A stretch of DNA of 64,000 nucleotides from Avoscillospira_A sp052117125 (GCF_052117125.1 NZ_JBQKJT010000011.1:1-64000), one strand, 5' to 3'. Shown: positions 7,543 to 16,087, counted from the stretch's first letter. Numbers and translations: made by a program. The notes: a model not told the origin generated them from the letters alone.

Positions 7543-9228
7543 TTACTTTTTACAGGGCATGGCGCTGACAGGGGGCTTGCCCTCGCCGGTCACCGACTGA
7601 TACAGACGGTAACCGCCAGCCAGATTGTAGCAGTGGAAGCCCTCGCCGGTGAGAATGCGGCAGGCAATGTAGCTGCGCAGGCCGCTGTGGCAGTGAACGT
7701 AAATGGGCTTGGTGTTGTCCAATTCCTTCAAGTGCTGACGCAGCTCGTCCAGAGGAATGTTGGTGAAGCCGTCGATCATGCCGCGCGCGGCTTCCGCCGG
7801 GGTACGGACATCCAGCAGCTGCACACTGCCGTCTCTGGGCAGAGCGGCCACGTCGTGCCAGTGGAACTGGTGGACCAGACCCTTTTCAATGTTCTCAATG
7901 ACGAAGCCCGCCATATTGACCGGGTCCTTGGCGGAGCCGAAGGGAGGTGCATAGCACAGTTCCAGCTGGGTCAGATCACGACCGGTAGCGTTGAAGCGGA
8001 TGGCCGTGGCCAGCACGTCGCAGCGCTTGTCTACGCCGTCAAAGCCCACAATCTGTGCGCCGAGAATGCGGCCGGACAGGGTTTCAAAGAGCACCTTCAT
8101 AGACATCATGGTGCTGCCGGGGTAGTAGCCGGCGTGGTTGGCCGAATACAGGAACACCTTGTCATAGTCGATGCCCTTGGCCTTGGCGGTGCGCTCATTG
8201 AGGCCCGTGGTGGCAATGGTCATGTCGAACAGCTTCAGTACGGCGCTGCCCTGGGTGCCGGTGTAGCGGGAGTGGAGTCCACAGATGTTGTCGGCAGCAA
8301 TGCGGCCCTGCTTGTTGGCCGGACCGGCCAGCGGCACCATGGCCTTGTCGCCGGTGACGAACTCGTTGATTTCCACGGCGTCGCCCACGGCGTAGATGTT
8401 ATCATCTTCCGTGCGCATGTGATCGTCCACCAGAATACCACCCTTGGCATTGCAGGGCAGTCCTGCCTCCTTGGCCAGACGGCTCTCAGGCCGGACACCA
8501 ACAGACAGGATGACCACGTCGGCGGCCACGTCGCCGGTGGAAGTAGTGACGGTCATGGCGCCATCCCGCTCCACAATGCCGGTGACGGCGCTGCCGAGCA
8601 TCAGCTTCAGACCCTTTTCTTTGGCGTAGTGGTGGACGTCGGCGGCCATGTCCGCATCCAGAGGGGCAATCAGATGATCGGCCATCTCCACGACGGTCAC
8701 ATCCAAACCGGCGTTGAGGAGATTTTCGGCCATTTCCACACCGATGTAACCGCCGCCGACGATGACGGCTTTCTTACCCTGACCCAGGGCCACCACCTTG
8801 TCACGGATGGCATAGGCGTCGGGAATATTGCGCAGGGTAAAGACATTGGCGGACTTGGCGCCCTCGATAGGCGGCACCAGGGGCTCGGCGCCGGTGGAGA
8901 GAATCAGCTTGTCATAGGTCTCCGTGTACTGCCGGTCCTCCTTGAGATCATGGATGGTGACCGTCTTCCCGGCACGGTCGATGGACACCACCTCCGAGAG
9001 CACACGGACGTCAATGTGGAACCGGTTATAGAAACTCTCAGGCGTTTGCAGCGTCAGGGCACTCTTCTCGGTGATTTCACCGCCGACATAGTAGGGCAGA
9101 CCGCAGTTGGCAAAGGAGATATACTCGCCGCGCTCCAGCAGTACAATGTCGCTGCGCTCATCCAAACGACGCAGGCGGGCCGCAGCGCTGGCGCCGCCGG
9201 CCACACCGCCGACAATCACAGTTTTCAT
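7543..9228 (-). CDS. CoA-disulfide reductase-like flavoprotein with rhodanese domain
   Basis: A 561-residue cytoplasmic pyridine-nucleotide-disulfide oxidoreductase. The N-terminal FAD motif GGVAGGASAAARLR is followed by SFANCGLPYY, where C42 matches the single redox Cys of CoA-disulfide reductases. A second GGGYIGVEMAE motif binds NAD(P)H. After the dimerisation domain comes a C-terminal rhodanese domain (about residues 465-550) with active-site loop CHSGLRS at C513. This architecture is that of CoADR-rhodanese fusions, proposed to reduce CoA disulfides, persulfides or polysulfides. GGAGGG precedes the ATG. It diverges from the LysR gene at 9383, its probable regulator. An NADH-oxidase activity cannot be excluded. 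Confidence 0.9.
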   Translation of the reverse strand: MKTVIVGGVAGGASAAARLRRLDERSDIVLLERGEYISFANCGLPYYVGGEITEKSALTLQTPESFYNRFHIDVRVLSEVVSIDRAGKTVTIHDLKEDRQYTETYDKLILSTGAEPLVPPIEGAKSANVFTLRNIPDAYAIRDKVVALGQGKKAVIVGGGYIGVEMAENLLNAGLDVTVVEMADHLIAPLDADMAADVHHYAKEKGLKLMLGSAVTGIVERDGAMTVTTSTGDVAADVVILSVGVRPESRLAKEAGLPCNAKGGILVDDHMRTEDDNIYAVGDAVEINEFVTGDKAMVPLAGPANKQGRIAADNICGLHSRYTGTQGSAVLKLFDMTIATTGLNERTAKAKGIDYDKVFLYSANHAGYYPGSTMMSMKVLFETLSGRILGAQIVGFDGVDKRCDVLATAIRFNATGRDLTQLELCYAPPFGSAKDPVNMAGFVIENIEKGLVHQFHWHDVAALPRDGSVQLLDVRTPAEAARGMIDGFTNIPLDELRQHLKELDNTKPIYVHCHSGLRSYIACRILTGEGFHCYNLAGGYRLYQSVTGEGKPPVSAMPCKK

Positions 9229-9249
9229 GAGAAATCCCTCCAGTTGATG

Positions 9250-9271
9250 TGACGCTCCCAGGGAAGCGTCA
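9250..9271. promoter_or_regulatory. Inverted repeat in the flavoprotein leader
   Basis: TGACGCT (9250-9256) and AGCGTCA (9265-9271) form an imperfect palindrome, with the CCC/GGG bases inside extending the match. It lies between the minus-strand promoter and the start codon, so it could be an operator (for example for the neighbouring LysR protein) or an mRNA hairpin. Confidence 0.5.
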
Positions 9272-9297
9272 AAGAATCATGAAATGGTAATAAAAGT

Positions 9298-9348
9298 ATT
9301 ATAACTGTTTTTTTAAGCGTTGCAAAGTATGAAAGAAGCATTTATAAT
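9298..9348. promoter_or_regulatory. Overlapping divergent promoters sharing one -35 box
   Basis: The palindromic hexamer TTGCAA at 9320-9325 serves both strands. On the plus strand it is followed after 17 bp by TATAAT (9343-9348), reading toward the LysR gene. On the minus strand it is followed after 16 bp by TATAAT (9303-9298), reading toward the flavoprotein gene. RNA polymerase could occupy only one at a time. Confidence 0.7.
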
Positions 9349-9382
9349 CATAGGTAATGAATTATCGATGGGGGGATGTCCG

Positions 9383-10246
9383 ATGACGCTGCGCAGCCTG
9401 GAGGTTTTTCTGGCCGTCGTGGATGGCGGCAGTATGCGGGCGGCTGCCGAACGGCTGTACATCAGTCAACCGTCGGTCAGTGGTGTGGTGGCCGACCTGG
9501 AGGATGAATATGGCGTGCGGCTCTTTGAACGATTGGGCAAGAAACTGTGCATTACGCAGGAGGGCGAACAGTTGGCGGGCTATGCTCGGCGAATGCTGAG
9601 TCTCAATGAGGAAATCGGCCGCCAGATGCTCTGTGCCGGCAGCCGGACGCCACTGCGCATTGGCGCATCGGTCACTGTGGGCAGCAGTATTATGGCGGAG
9701 ATCGTGGGCCGGGTCCAGGGACCGCAGCCCTATGTCTATGTGGCAAATACGGGGATTATTGAACAAAAAATCCTCCGCAATGAACTGGACGTGGGCATTG
9801 TGGAAGGTCATATTAAAAGCGACGATCTGGTGGTATCGCCTATGATGCCGGACCGTCTGGTGCTTGTATGCCGTCCGGACCATCGGTTCGGAGCACGCGA
9901 CAGCGTCCGCGTGGAGGAGCTGGGCTCGGAACGGCTGATTTTGCGAGAACCGGAAAGCGGCACCCGGCAGGTGCTGGACCTGGAGTTTCAGCGGGCCGGT
10001 GTGAATATGCAGGTGGGATGGGAGTGTACCAACTCCCAGGCGATCCTCGACGCGGTAGGGGCGGGACTGGGCGTGGCGCTTATGTCGCCCCGGCTGCTGC
10101 GTAAGGGGACGGGACTGGTTACAGTTCCCATTTCCGACGGCCCGGTGGAGCGCTGGTTCTCCCTGGTGATTCATAAGGACAAGTATATCCGGCCGCCACT
10201 TCGGGCGTTTCTGGAACTTTGTAAGGAATATAAGGAATGTAAATAG
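9383..10246 (+). CDS. LysR-family transcriptional regulator
   Basis: A 287-residue LysR-type regulator. The N-terminal winged helix-turn-helix (about residues 1-60) contains the characteristic AAAERLYISQPSVSGVVADLE recognition region, and the C-terminal part is a periplasmic-binding-protein-like effector domain. The ATG at 9383 was chosen because the HTH begins two residues later and GGGGGA sits upstream; in-frame ATGs upstream would add an unlikely tail. It is divergent from the CoADR-rhodanese gene and upstream of the sulfite-reductase-like gene at 10358, so a role in sulfur or redox control (CysL/YeiE-like) is a reasonable inference. The effector is unknown. Confidence 0.88.
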   Translation: MTLRSLEVFLAVVDGGSMRAAAERLYISQPSVSGVVADLEDEYGVRLFERLGKKLCITQEGEQLAGYARRMLSLNEEIGRQMLCAGSRTPLRIGASVTVGSSIMAEIVGRVQGPQPYVYVANTGIIEQKILRNELDVGIVEGHIKSDDLVVSPMMPDRLVLVCRPDHRFGARDSVRVEELGSERLILREPESGTRQVLDLEFQRAGVNMQVGWECTNSQAILDAVGAGLGVALMSPRLLRKGTGLVTVPISDGPVERWFSLVIHKDKYIRPPLRAFLELCKEYKECK

Positions 10247-10281
10247 GGAAAATCTTATGATTTTCATCGTGGGATTGGTAG

Positions 10282-10310
10282 TTTACTTTTCGGCTGGTAT
10301 CCGCTATGCT
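10282..10310 (+). promoter_or_regulatory. Promoter for the 10358 gene
   Basis: TTTACT (10282-10287), 17-bp spacer, TATGCT (10305-10310). Confidence 0.6.
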
Positions 10311-10357
10311 GAAGTCAGAAAACAACAGACGCCAACAGACAGAAGGAGTGTCCAACG

Positions 10358-11710
10358 ATGATCAAAGATTACGTCCGCAAGTATTATCTGGAGCAGGACC
10401 GCAACTGCGCCGAGACCGTGTTCCTGGCAGCCAATGAGGCATTGGGCCTGGGCCTGTCGGAGGAGAGCGCCAAACTGGTCAGCGCCTTTGGCGGCGGTAT
10501 GGGCTGCGGCAGCACCTGCGGCGCGCTGGCCGGTTCCATGGCGATTCTGGGCCAGTGCAGAGTGCAGGGCAAAGCCCATACCACTGAGGGATTCAAGGAA
10601 CAGTGCGCTGCTTTGAAGGAAGCCTTTGAGAAGCGTCTGGGCAGTACCTTCTGTAAAGAGTTGAAGGACAAGTATACAACGGAGCAGGAGCGCTGTCTGG
10701 CTGCGGTTACAGCCGCTGCCGAGGTACTGGAATCCTTCCTCAAGGGCAGCGAGGAGACGGAACTGCCTCCGCTGACCGCCGCCGATATCAAGCGGGTCAA
10801 GGCGCTGGGCTTCCTGCACCAGAAGGGAACCCGCTGCTTCAACGGTCGTATCCTGACCCGCAACGGCAAGATCACCGCTGCCGAGAGCCAATGTCTGACG
10901 GAGGCCGCCGAAAAGTTCGGTTCCGGTGAAATTGCCATGACCACCCGTTTGACCCTGGAGGTCCAGGGCATTCCCTATGAGAACATCGAGCCGTTCCGCC
11001 AGTATGTGGCCAAGGTGGGCCTGGAGACCGGCGGCACCGGCAGTAAGGTGCGCCCGGTAGTCAGCTGCAAAGGCACCACCTGTCAGTATGGCAACTGCGA
11101 TACCTTTGCGTTGTCCAACCGCGTCCATGACCTATTCTATAAGGGCTACCACGATGTACTGCTGCCCCATAAGTTTAAGATTGCCGTGGGCGGATGCCCC
11201 AACAACTGCGTCAAGCCCGATCTCAACGACATCGGTATTGTGGGCCAGCGCGTTCCCGTGATTGACAACGACAAGTGCCGCGGCTGTAAGAAGTGCGCTG
11301 TGGAGGAGAACTGCCCCATCCATGTGGCCCATGTGGAAAACGGCAAACTGGACATCCCGGCAGACAGCTGCAACCACTGCGGCCGCTGTGTGGGCAAATG
11401 TCCGTTCCATGCTGTGGACGAGAGCCGTTACGGATACAAAATATATCTGGGCGGCCGCTGGGGCAAGAAAGTGGCACAGGGTCAGGCTATGACCAAGGTC
11501 TTCCACAGTGAGGAGGAGGTTATTGCCGTGCTGGAAAAGGCCATTCTCCTGTTCCGCGATCAGGGCATCACCGGCGAGCGCTTTGCCGACACCGTGGCCC
11601 GTCTCGGCTTTGAGAATGTGGAGGCCCAGTTGCTGGACAACGCATTGCTGGAGCACAAGGCGGAAATCCTGGGCGCTGAAAAGCATCTGGTGGGCGGCGC
11701 CACCTGCTGA
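10358..11710 (+). CDS. Fusion: C_GCAxxG_C_C domain + siroheme-reductase-like + ferredoxin
   Basis: A 450-residue three-part protein. Residues 1-about 130 are a C_GCAxxG_C_C redox domain (N16-C17, then AFGGGMGCGSTCGALAG, later Cys). Residues about 140-290 resemble the sulfite/nitrite reductase half domain, with SCKGTTC near 237 and GGCPNNC near 280; such pairs bind a 4Fe-4S cluster and siroheme in the family. Residues about 300-360 hold two ferredoxin clusters (CRGCKKC...CP and CNHCGRCVGKCP). The first motif has CX4C spacing rather than the CX5C of classical sulfite reductases, so siroheme binding is not assured. AAGGAG precedes the ATG. Its neighbours (LysR, CoADR-rhodanese) suggest sulfur-compound reduction. 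Confidence 0.82.
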   Translation: MIKDYVRKYYLEQDRNCAETVFLAANEALGLGLSEESAKLVSAFGGGMGCGSTCGALAGSMAILGQCRVQGKAHTTEGFKEQCAALKEAFEKRLGSTFCKELKDKYTTEQERCLAAVTAAAEVLESFLKGSEETELPPLTAADIKRVKALGFLHQKGTRCFNGRILTRNGKITAAESQCLTEAAEKFGSGEIAMTTRLTLEVQGIPYENIEPFRQYVAKVGLETGGTGSKVRPVVSCKGTTCQYGNCDTFALSNRVHDLFYKGYHDVLLPHKFKIAVGGCPNNCVKPDLNDIGIVGQRVPVIDNDKCRGCKKCAVEENCPIHVAHVENGKLDIPADSCNHCGRCVGKCPFHAVDESRYGYKIYLGGRWGKKVAQGQAMTKVFHSEEEVIAVLEKAILLFRDQGITGERFADTVARLGFENVEAQLLDNALLEHKAEILGAEKHLVGGATC

Positions 11711-11734
11711 AACCAAAACTCCATATCGTTCAAG

Positions 11735-11767
11735 GAGCAGACCGGAATTGCCCGGTCTGCTCTTTTT
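11735..11767 (+). terminator. Intrinsic terminator
   Basis: GAGCAGACCGG pairs perfectly with CCGGTCTGCTC around six bases, followed by T5. Confidence 0.88.
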
Positions 11768-11777
11768 CATTTTCTGC

Positions 11778-11806
11778 TTGCATTCTGGCCCAAGGGAGGC
11801 TATACT
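11778..11806 (+). promoter_or_regulatory. Promoter for the LTA-synthase-family gene
   Basis: TTGCAT (11778-11783), 17-bp spacer, TATACT (11801-11806). Confidence 0.7.
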
Positions 11807-11853
11807 GTGTCTGCTCCTGTTAAATTCACGTTAATTCTATGGAGGAACTTCCT

Positions 11854-13869
11854 TTGCAGACATCACTCAAGAATTTAAAACAGCGGGCCGGCTCCGCTGT
11901 CCAAAAACTGATACAGCACAAGGTGCTGTTTGCCATTCTGATCTCCTTTGTCCTGAATCTGACGCTGGAGAGTTTGTGCCGCCGCTCCCTGCTCAAGGGA
12001 CTGCAATTTCTGGTGGACGCCCCCATGCCGTTTATCTACGGTATGGGTATCATTCTGCTGACTGTCAGTTTGGTGGGCCTAGTGCGCCGCCGCCGCTTTG
12101 CCTTACTGCTGATCTCCATCTTCTGGATCGCTCTGGGTGTGGTGGAATGCGTGCTGATGTCCTTTCGGATTACGCCGCTGACCGCCGTGGATTTCCGGCT
12201 GATTTTCTCTGTGTTCAGCATTCTGGATGTCTATTTGAATCCTTTCCAGGTGGTTTTGATTGTACTGGTCACCCTGGCCGTTCTGGCGGCGCTGGTGGTG
12301 GCGTTTTTGAAGCTGCCCCTCAGTGAGCCCGTGGACTATCTGCGTTCCGGGTTTGGCTGTGTGGCGGCGGGATTATACGTCTGGGGCACCACGGTACTCT
12401 TCACCAGCACCGGCATTCTGGCTACCCAGTTTGATAACCTGGGCAACGCCTATAACGCCTATGGCTTTACATACTGTTTCAGTACCAGTCTGTTCGACCG
12501 GGGCATCACCCAGCCGGAGGACTATTCGCCCGAGGAAGTGGGTACGGTGGTGGAGGAGTTGGATCAGGAGGAGCCGGATTCCACGGCCTCGGGCACCGAA
12601 ACAAAAGTCATGCCCAATATTGTGGCTGTGCAGCTGGAGTCCTTTATGGATGTGAAATACCTCAAGGGCCTGACCTATTCGCAGGACCCGGTGCCCAATT
12701 TTACGGCGCTGAAAGAATTCTGCTCCACGGGTCTGCTGTCGGTGCCGTCCATCGGCGCCGGTACGGCCAACACGGAGTTTGAAATCCTGTCGGGTATGAG
12801 CCTGGACTATTTCGGTACCGGCGAATACCCCTATGAGACGATTCTGCAATCCAACGTCTGTGAATCGGTCAACTATGCTCTCAAGGAGGAGGGCTACGCC
12901 TGCCACGCCATCCACAACCACACGGGCACTTTCTACGATCGCAACAAAGTCTATGCCAATCTGGGGTTCGACACCTTCACATCGGTGGAGTATATGCTGC
13001 GGGTGGAGCGGAATCCCCTGGGATGGGCCAAGGACGCATTATTGACGGAGGAAATTCTCAAGGCGCTGGACTCCACGCCGGGACAGGATATGGTGTACAC
13101 CGTGTCGGTGCAGCCCCACGGGAAATACCCCACGGAGGTACTGGACCCGAACCAGCCCATATCCGTGGCGGGCGAGTTGGAGGGCATCAACCCCATCAGC
13201 TTTGAATACTATGTCAATCAGATTTATGAGACCGACGCCTTTGTGGGCCAACTGGTCCAGGCACTGGCGGAGCGGGACGAACCCACAGTGCTGATACTTT
13301 TCGGTGACCATCTGCCCAACTTTGCCATTCAGCCGGAGTATCTGAGCAAGGGTGATCTGCTGCAAACGGAATATGTGATTTGGAACAACCTGGGTCTGCC
13401 CAAGGAGGACGAGGACCTGGAAGCCTACCAACTGATGGCCACAGTGCTGGGACAGCTGGGCTATCACGACGGTATGTTGACCAAACTCCACCAGGATCGG
13501 GACACCAATCCCGACTACCAGGAGGACTTGCAGATGCTGGGCTACGACCTGCTGTACGGCGACTATTACGCCTACGACGGACGGCTGCCCTATGAGCCGA
13601 CGGATTTGCAGATGGGTGTTCTTCCCATTACTGTCAAACGGGCCGACAACCTCCATGATGAACTGTATGTGACCGGTCAGAACTTTACCGAATGCAGCCA
13701 AATTTCCATCAACGGCAAGCTACGGTCCGATACTATTTTCATCAACAGCAGTACTCTGATGTTGCCGGCCACGACGCTGGAACCCCTGGACGTGGTGGCA
13801 GTCTCCCAGGTGACAGCCCAGGGGGAAGCCTTATCCCAGTCCAACCAGTTTACCTATGTGGGTAGCTGA
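11854..13869 (+). CDS. LTA synthase family (sulfatase-fold) membrane protein
   Basis: A 671-residue protein with about five N-terminal transmembrane helices (to about residue 200) and an extracellular sulfatase-fold domain, the layout of lipoteichoic-acid synthase and related phosphoglycerol transferases. Motifs include NIVAVQLESF (first metal Glu), GTANTEFEILSGM with the expected catalytic Thr, an H-N-H-x-G segment and LILFGDHLPN (metal Asp-His). The C-terminal about 80 residues after the catalytic domain look like an extra beta-rich extension. I chose the TTG at 11854 because GGAGGA lies just before it; the in-frame ATG at 11839 has no upstream site and overlaps this Shine-Dalgarno sequence. 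It probably makes a glycerol-phosphate polymer; the exact acceptor is unknown. Confidence 0.87.
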   Translation: MQTSLKNLKQRAGSAVQKLIQHKVLFAILISFVLNLTLESLCRRSLLKGLQFLVDAPMPFIYGMGIILLTVSLVGLVRRRRFALLLISIFWIALGVVECVLMSFRITPLTAVDFRLIFSVFSILDVYLNPFQVVLIVLVTLAVLAALVVAFLKLPLSEPVDYLRSGFGCVAAGLYVWGTTVLFTSTGILATQFDNLGNAYNAYGFTYCFSTSLFDRGITQPEDYSPEEVGTVVEELDQEEPDSTASGTETKVMPNIVAVQLESFMDVKYLKGLTYSQDPVPNFTALKEFCSTGLLSVPSIGAGTANTEFEILSGMSLDYFGTGEYPYETILQSNVCESVNYALKEEGYACHAIHNHTGTFYDRNKVYANLGFDTFTSVEYMLRVERNPLGWAKDALLTEEILKALDSTPGQDMVYTVSVQPHGKYPTEVLDPNQPISVAGELEGINPISFEYYVNQIYETDAFVGQLVQALAERDEPTVLILFGDHLPNFAIQPEYLSKGDLLQTEYVIWNNLGLPKEDEDLEAYQLMATVLGQLGYHDGMLTKLHQDRDTNPDYQEDLQMLGYDLLYGDYYAYDGRLPYEPTDLQMGVLPITVKRADNLHDELYVTGQNFTECSQISINGKLRSDTIFINSSTLMLPATTLEPLDVVAVSQVTAQGEALSQSNQFTYVGS

Positions 13870-13888
13870 CCCAAAAAACAACAACCAG

Positions 13889-13931
13889 CGGACGGCAGTC
13901 TCTTGACGGACGGCCGTCCGTTGTGTATAAT
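13889..13931 (+). promoter_or_regulatory. tyrA-like gene promoter with embedded palindrome
   Basis: TTGACG (13903-13908), 17-bp spacer and TATAAT (13926-13931) form a near-consensus promoter. The perfect 16-bp palindrome ACGGACGGCCGTCCGT (13906-13921) covers half of the -35 and most of the spacer. A further CGGACGGC copy lies at 13889-13896 and can pair with 13913-13920, which may also act as a hairpin ending the upstream gene. Confidence 0.75.
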
Positions 13932-13979
13932 GAGAAAAATTTAGCCATTTAAAACGTGATAACAAAGGAAGCGGTAACA

Positions 13980-14846
13980 ATGAAACAATTGGTAGTGGTA
14001 GCGGGGCTGGGCCTCATCGGCGGCTCCATGGCCAAAGCGTTTAAAAAGCATACGGACTGCCTGGTGTACGGCTGGAACCGGACCCGGTCCGTGGCGGAGC
14101 GGGCTCTGGCCGACGGGGCCATCGACGGCATTGCCGACGAGGAGGTGCTGGCCCGGTGTGATCTGTTGATTCCGGTGCTGTATCCACGGGCCACAGTCGC
14201 TTTTCTGGAACGGGTCATTCCCACCATGAAGCCGGGGGCGGCCATAGTGGATTTGGTGGGTGTCAAGGAGGCGGTGGAGGAGGCGGTGACGCCCCTGGCT
14301 GCTGCCTATGGCATCCGATATACCGGCGGCCACCCCATGGCCGGTCTGGCCCGGGCGGGTTATGAGCGGTCCTTTGCGGAGCTGTTCGACGGCGCCAGTA
14401 TGATTCTGGTGCCGACGGAAACCACGGGGGCTGGGGATTTGGACCGGTTCAGCGATTTGTTCCGGCAGGTGGGCTTCGGTACCATTCGCATCTGCGACGC
14501 CAAAACCCATGACCGGATGATTGCCCATACATCCCAGCTGGCCCATGTGGTGTCCAACTGCTATGTGAAAAGTCCCGTGTCGGCCAATTATGACGGCTTT
14601 GCCGGCGGCAGCTACCGGGATATGACCCGGGTGGCCCCGCTGAATGAAAAGGTCTGGACGGAGCTGTTCGCCATGAACCGTGCGGCGCTGGTGGAGGAGA
14701 TCGACCTGCTGATAGCCCGGATGAACGAGGTGCGTCAGGCCATTGTGGACGGTGACGAAGCGACGTTGGAACGGCTTCTGCGGGAGGGCAGAGAGGCTCG
14801 GGAACGCATTGAGCTGCTGCATCCCAACGAACCGAAATTTGAATAA
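13980..14846 (+). CDS. tyrA: Prephenate/arogenate dehydrogenase
   Basis: A 288-residue cytoplasmic NAD(P)-dependent dehydrogenase of tyrosine biosynthesis. The N-terminal Rossmann motif GLGLIGGSMAKAF is followed by GGHPMAGLARAGYERS, the conserved substrate-binding region with catalytic His, and by SQLAHVVSN in the helical C-terminal domain. The length is that of stand-alone TyrA without an ACT domain, so allosteric feedback through ACT is not expected. The ATG at 13980 follows AAGGAAG; a GTG at 13956 is in frame but has no site. The gene stands alone with a strong promoter and a terminator. Confidence 0.9.
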   Translation: MKQLVVVAGLGLIGGSMAKAFKKHTDCLVYGWNRTRSVAERALADGAIDGIADEEVLARCDLLIPVLYPRATVAFLERVIPTMKPGAAIVDLVGVKEAVEEAVTPLAAAYGIRYTGGHPMAGLARAGYERSFAELFDGASMILVPTETTGAGDLDRFSDLFRQVGFGTIRICDAKTHDRMIAHTSQLAHVVSNCYVKSPVSANYDGFAGGSYRDMTRVAPLNEKVWTELFAMNRAALVEEIDLLIARMNEVRQAIVDGDEATLERLLREGREARERIELLHPNEPKFE

Positions 14847-14852
14847 TTTCAT

Positions 14853-14889
14853 AAAAAACCCGCTTCTGTTTCGGCAGAAGCGGGTTTTT
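14853..14889. terminator. Bidirectional terminator between tyrA and potD
   Basis: AAAAACCCGCTTCTG pairs with CAGAAGCGGGTTTTT around TTTCGG. Both strands end in a T-run, suiting the convergent genes. Confidence 0.9.
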
Positions 14890-14890
14890 G

Positions 14891-16087
14891 TCAGGGGTTG
14901 TTTGGGCGACGGCTGCATCCGCGGCGGGCAATGCGGCGCTTTTTGCGGATTTTGGCAATGGTCAGCAGACCGACCACCAGAATCAGCACGGCGGCACTGG
15001 ACCAGAGATAGAAGTCCGTATCGCCGCCGGCGGTTTTCACCGTCAGCCACAGGGAATCCATCAGCTGAGTGGATTCCGTGGGCAGAGCTAGGAAGCTGGA
15101 GCCTCTGGAAAGGGTTTCGGCGTCGGGATAGGCCACGGGATCATTGGCCACCGCAGGGTCCATGTATGCCTTGGCGGCGGAAATGGGGGTGGAATAGCCC
15201 AGGTAGTCCATGTTGCGGCCGGAGATTTCCGGATCGCAGAGGAAGTTGATAAAGGCTTCGGCGCCCTCTTTGTTGGTGCAGCCTTTGGGAATGCACATGG
15301 CGTCGATGAACATATTAAATCCCTCTTCAGGCAGGCAGAAGGAGAGGTCCGGGTTTTCCTCCACCATGGTCAAATAGTCGCCGGCATAGTAGGGGGCCAG
15401 CCAGGCTTCCTCCCGCTCCATTTTGGAGAAAATCTGGTCCATGACATATTGCTGGACATAGGGCTTCTGCTGCTGGAGCAGATTGGCGGCCTCCTGATAT
15501 TCCGCCGGGTCGCTGCTGTTGATGCTGTAGCCCAGCCGCAGCTCCGCAATGGCGAAGGCGTCCCGGCAGTTGTCGAACATCAGAATTTTTCCCGCGTACT
15601 GGGGGTCCCACAGGGCGGACCAGCCGGTGACGTTGTCCACATACTTGCTGTTGTAGATCAGGCCCACGGTGCCCCAGGTGTAGGGTACGGAGTAGCGGTT
15701 CGCCGGGTCATAGGCCGTATTGCGGAAGGAGTCATCCACATACTGATAGTTGGGGATGTTGTCGAAGTTCAGGGGCTCCAGCATATCCTCGGCAATGAGC
15801 CGTCCCACCATGTAGTCCGACGGAATGATAACATCGTAGGAGGAGCCGCCGGTTTTCAGCTTGGTGTACATGGTCTCGTTGCTGTCGAAGGTCACATAGT
15901 TGACCTTGATGCCGGTTTCCTCTTCAAAGGCGGCAATCACATCGAGGGAACCGTCGGTGCCGTCGGAGATATACTGGCCCCAGTTGTAAACGTTAATGGT
16001 GCCGCCGGGGGCGGCGGCGGCCGTAATGGGCCAGGCTGCCAGCACCAACAGAGCGGTGAGCAGCAGAGTAACAAGGCGTTTCCTCAA
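14891..16087 (-). CDS. potD: Polyamine ABC transporter substrate-binding protein
   Basis: A 398-residue extracytoplasmic binding protein for spermidine/putrescine-type substrates. The N-terminus MRKRLVTLLLTALLVLAAW ending ITAAAA is a signal peptide without a lipobox Cys. INVYNWGQYI and the later PYTWGTVGLIYN are PotD-family features. Unusually, the C-terminus carries a predicted transmembrane helix (about residues 356-378, SSAAVLILVVGLLTIAKI) and a basic tail, which could anchor it in place of a lipid. I chose the TTG start at 16087 because it overlaps the potC stop (TTGA) and begins the signal peptide after AAAGGAGGG. Last gene of potABCD. Confidence 0.88.
   Translation of the reverse strand: MRKRLVTLLLTALLVLAAWPITAAAAPGGTINVYNWGQYISDGTDGSLDVIAAFEEETGIKVNYVTFDSNETMYTKLKTGGSSYDVIIPSDYMVGRLIAEDMLEPLNFDNIPNYQYVDDSFRNTAYDPANRYSVPYTWGTVGLIYNSKYVDNVTGWSALWDPQYAGKILMFDNCRDAFAIAELRLGYSINSSDPAEYQEAANLLQQQKPYVQQYVMDQIFSKMEREEAWLAPYYAGDYLTMVEENPDLSFCLPEEGFNMFIDAMCIPKGCTNKEGAEAFINFLCDPEISGRNMDYLGYSTPISAAKAYMDPAVANDPVAYPDAETLSRGSSFLALPTESTQLMDSLWLTVKTAGGDTDFYLWSSAAVLILVVGLLTIAKIRKKRRIARRGCSRRPNNP

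Noticed and set aside
7429..9252. Long plus-strand frame antisense to the CoADR-rhodanese gene.
   Set aside because: Translation is His/Gly/Val-rich low-quality sequence with no motif; the minus-strand gene has clear FAD and rhodanese motifs.
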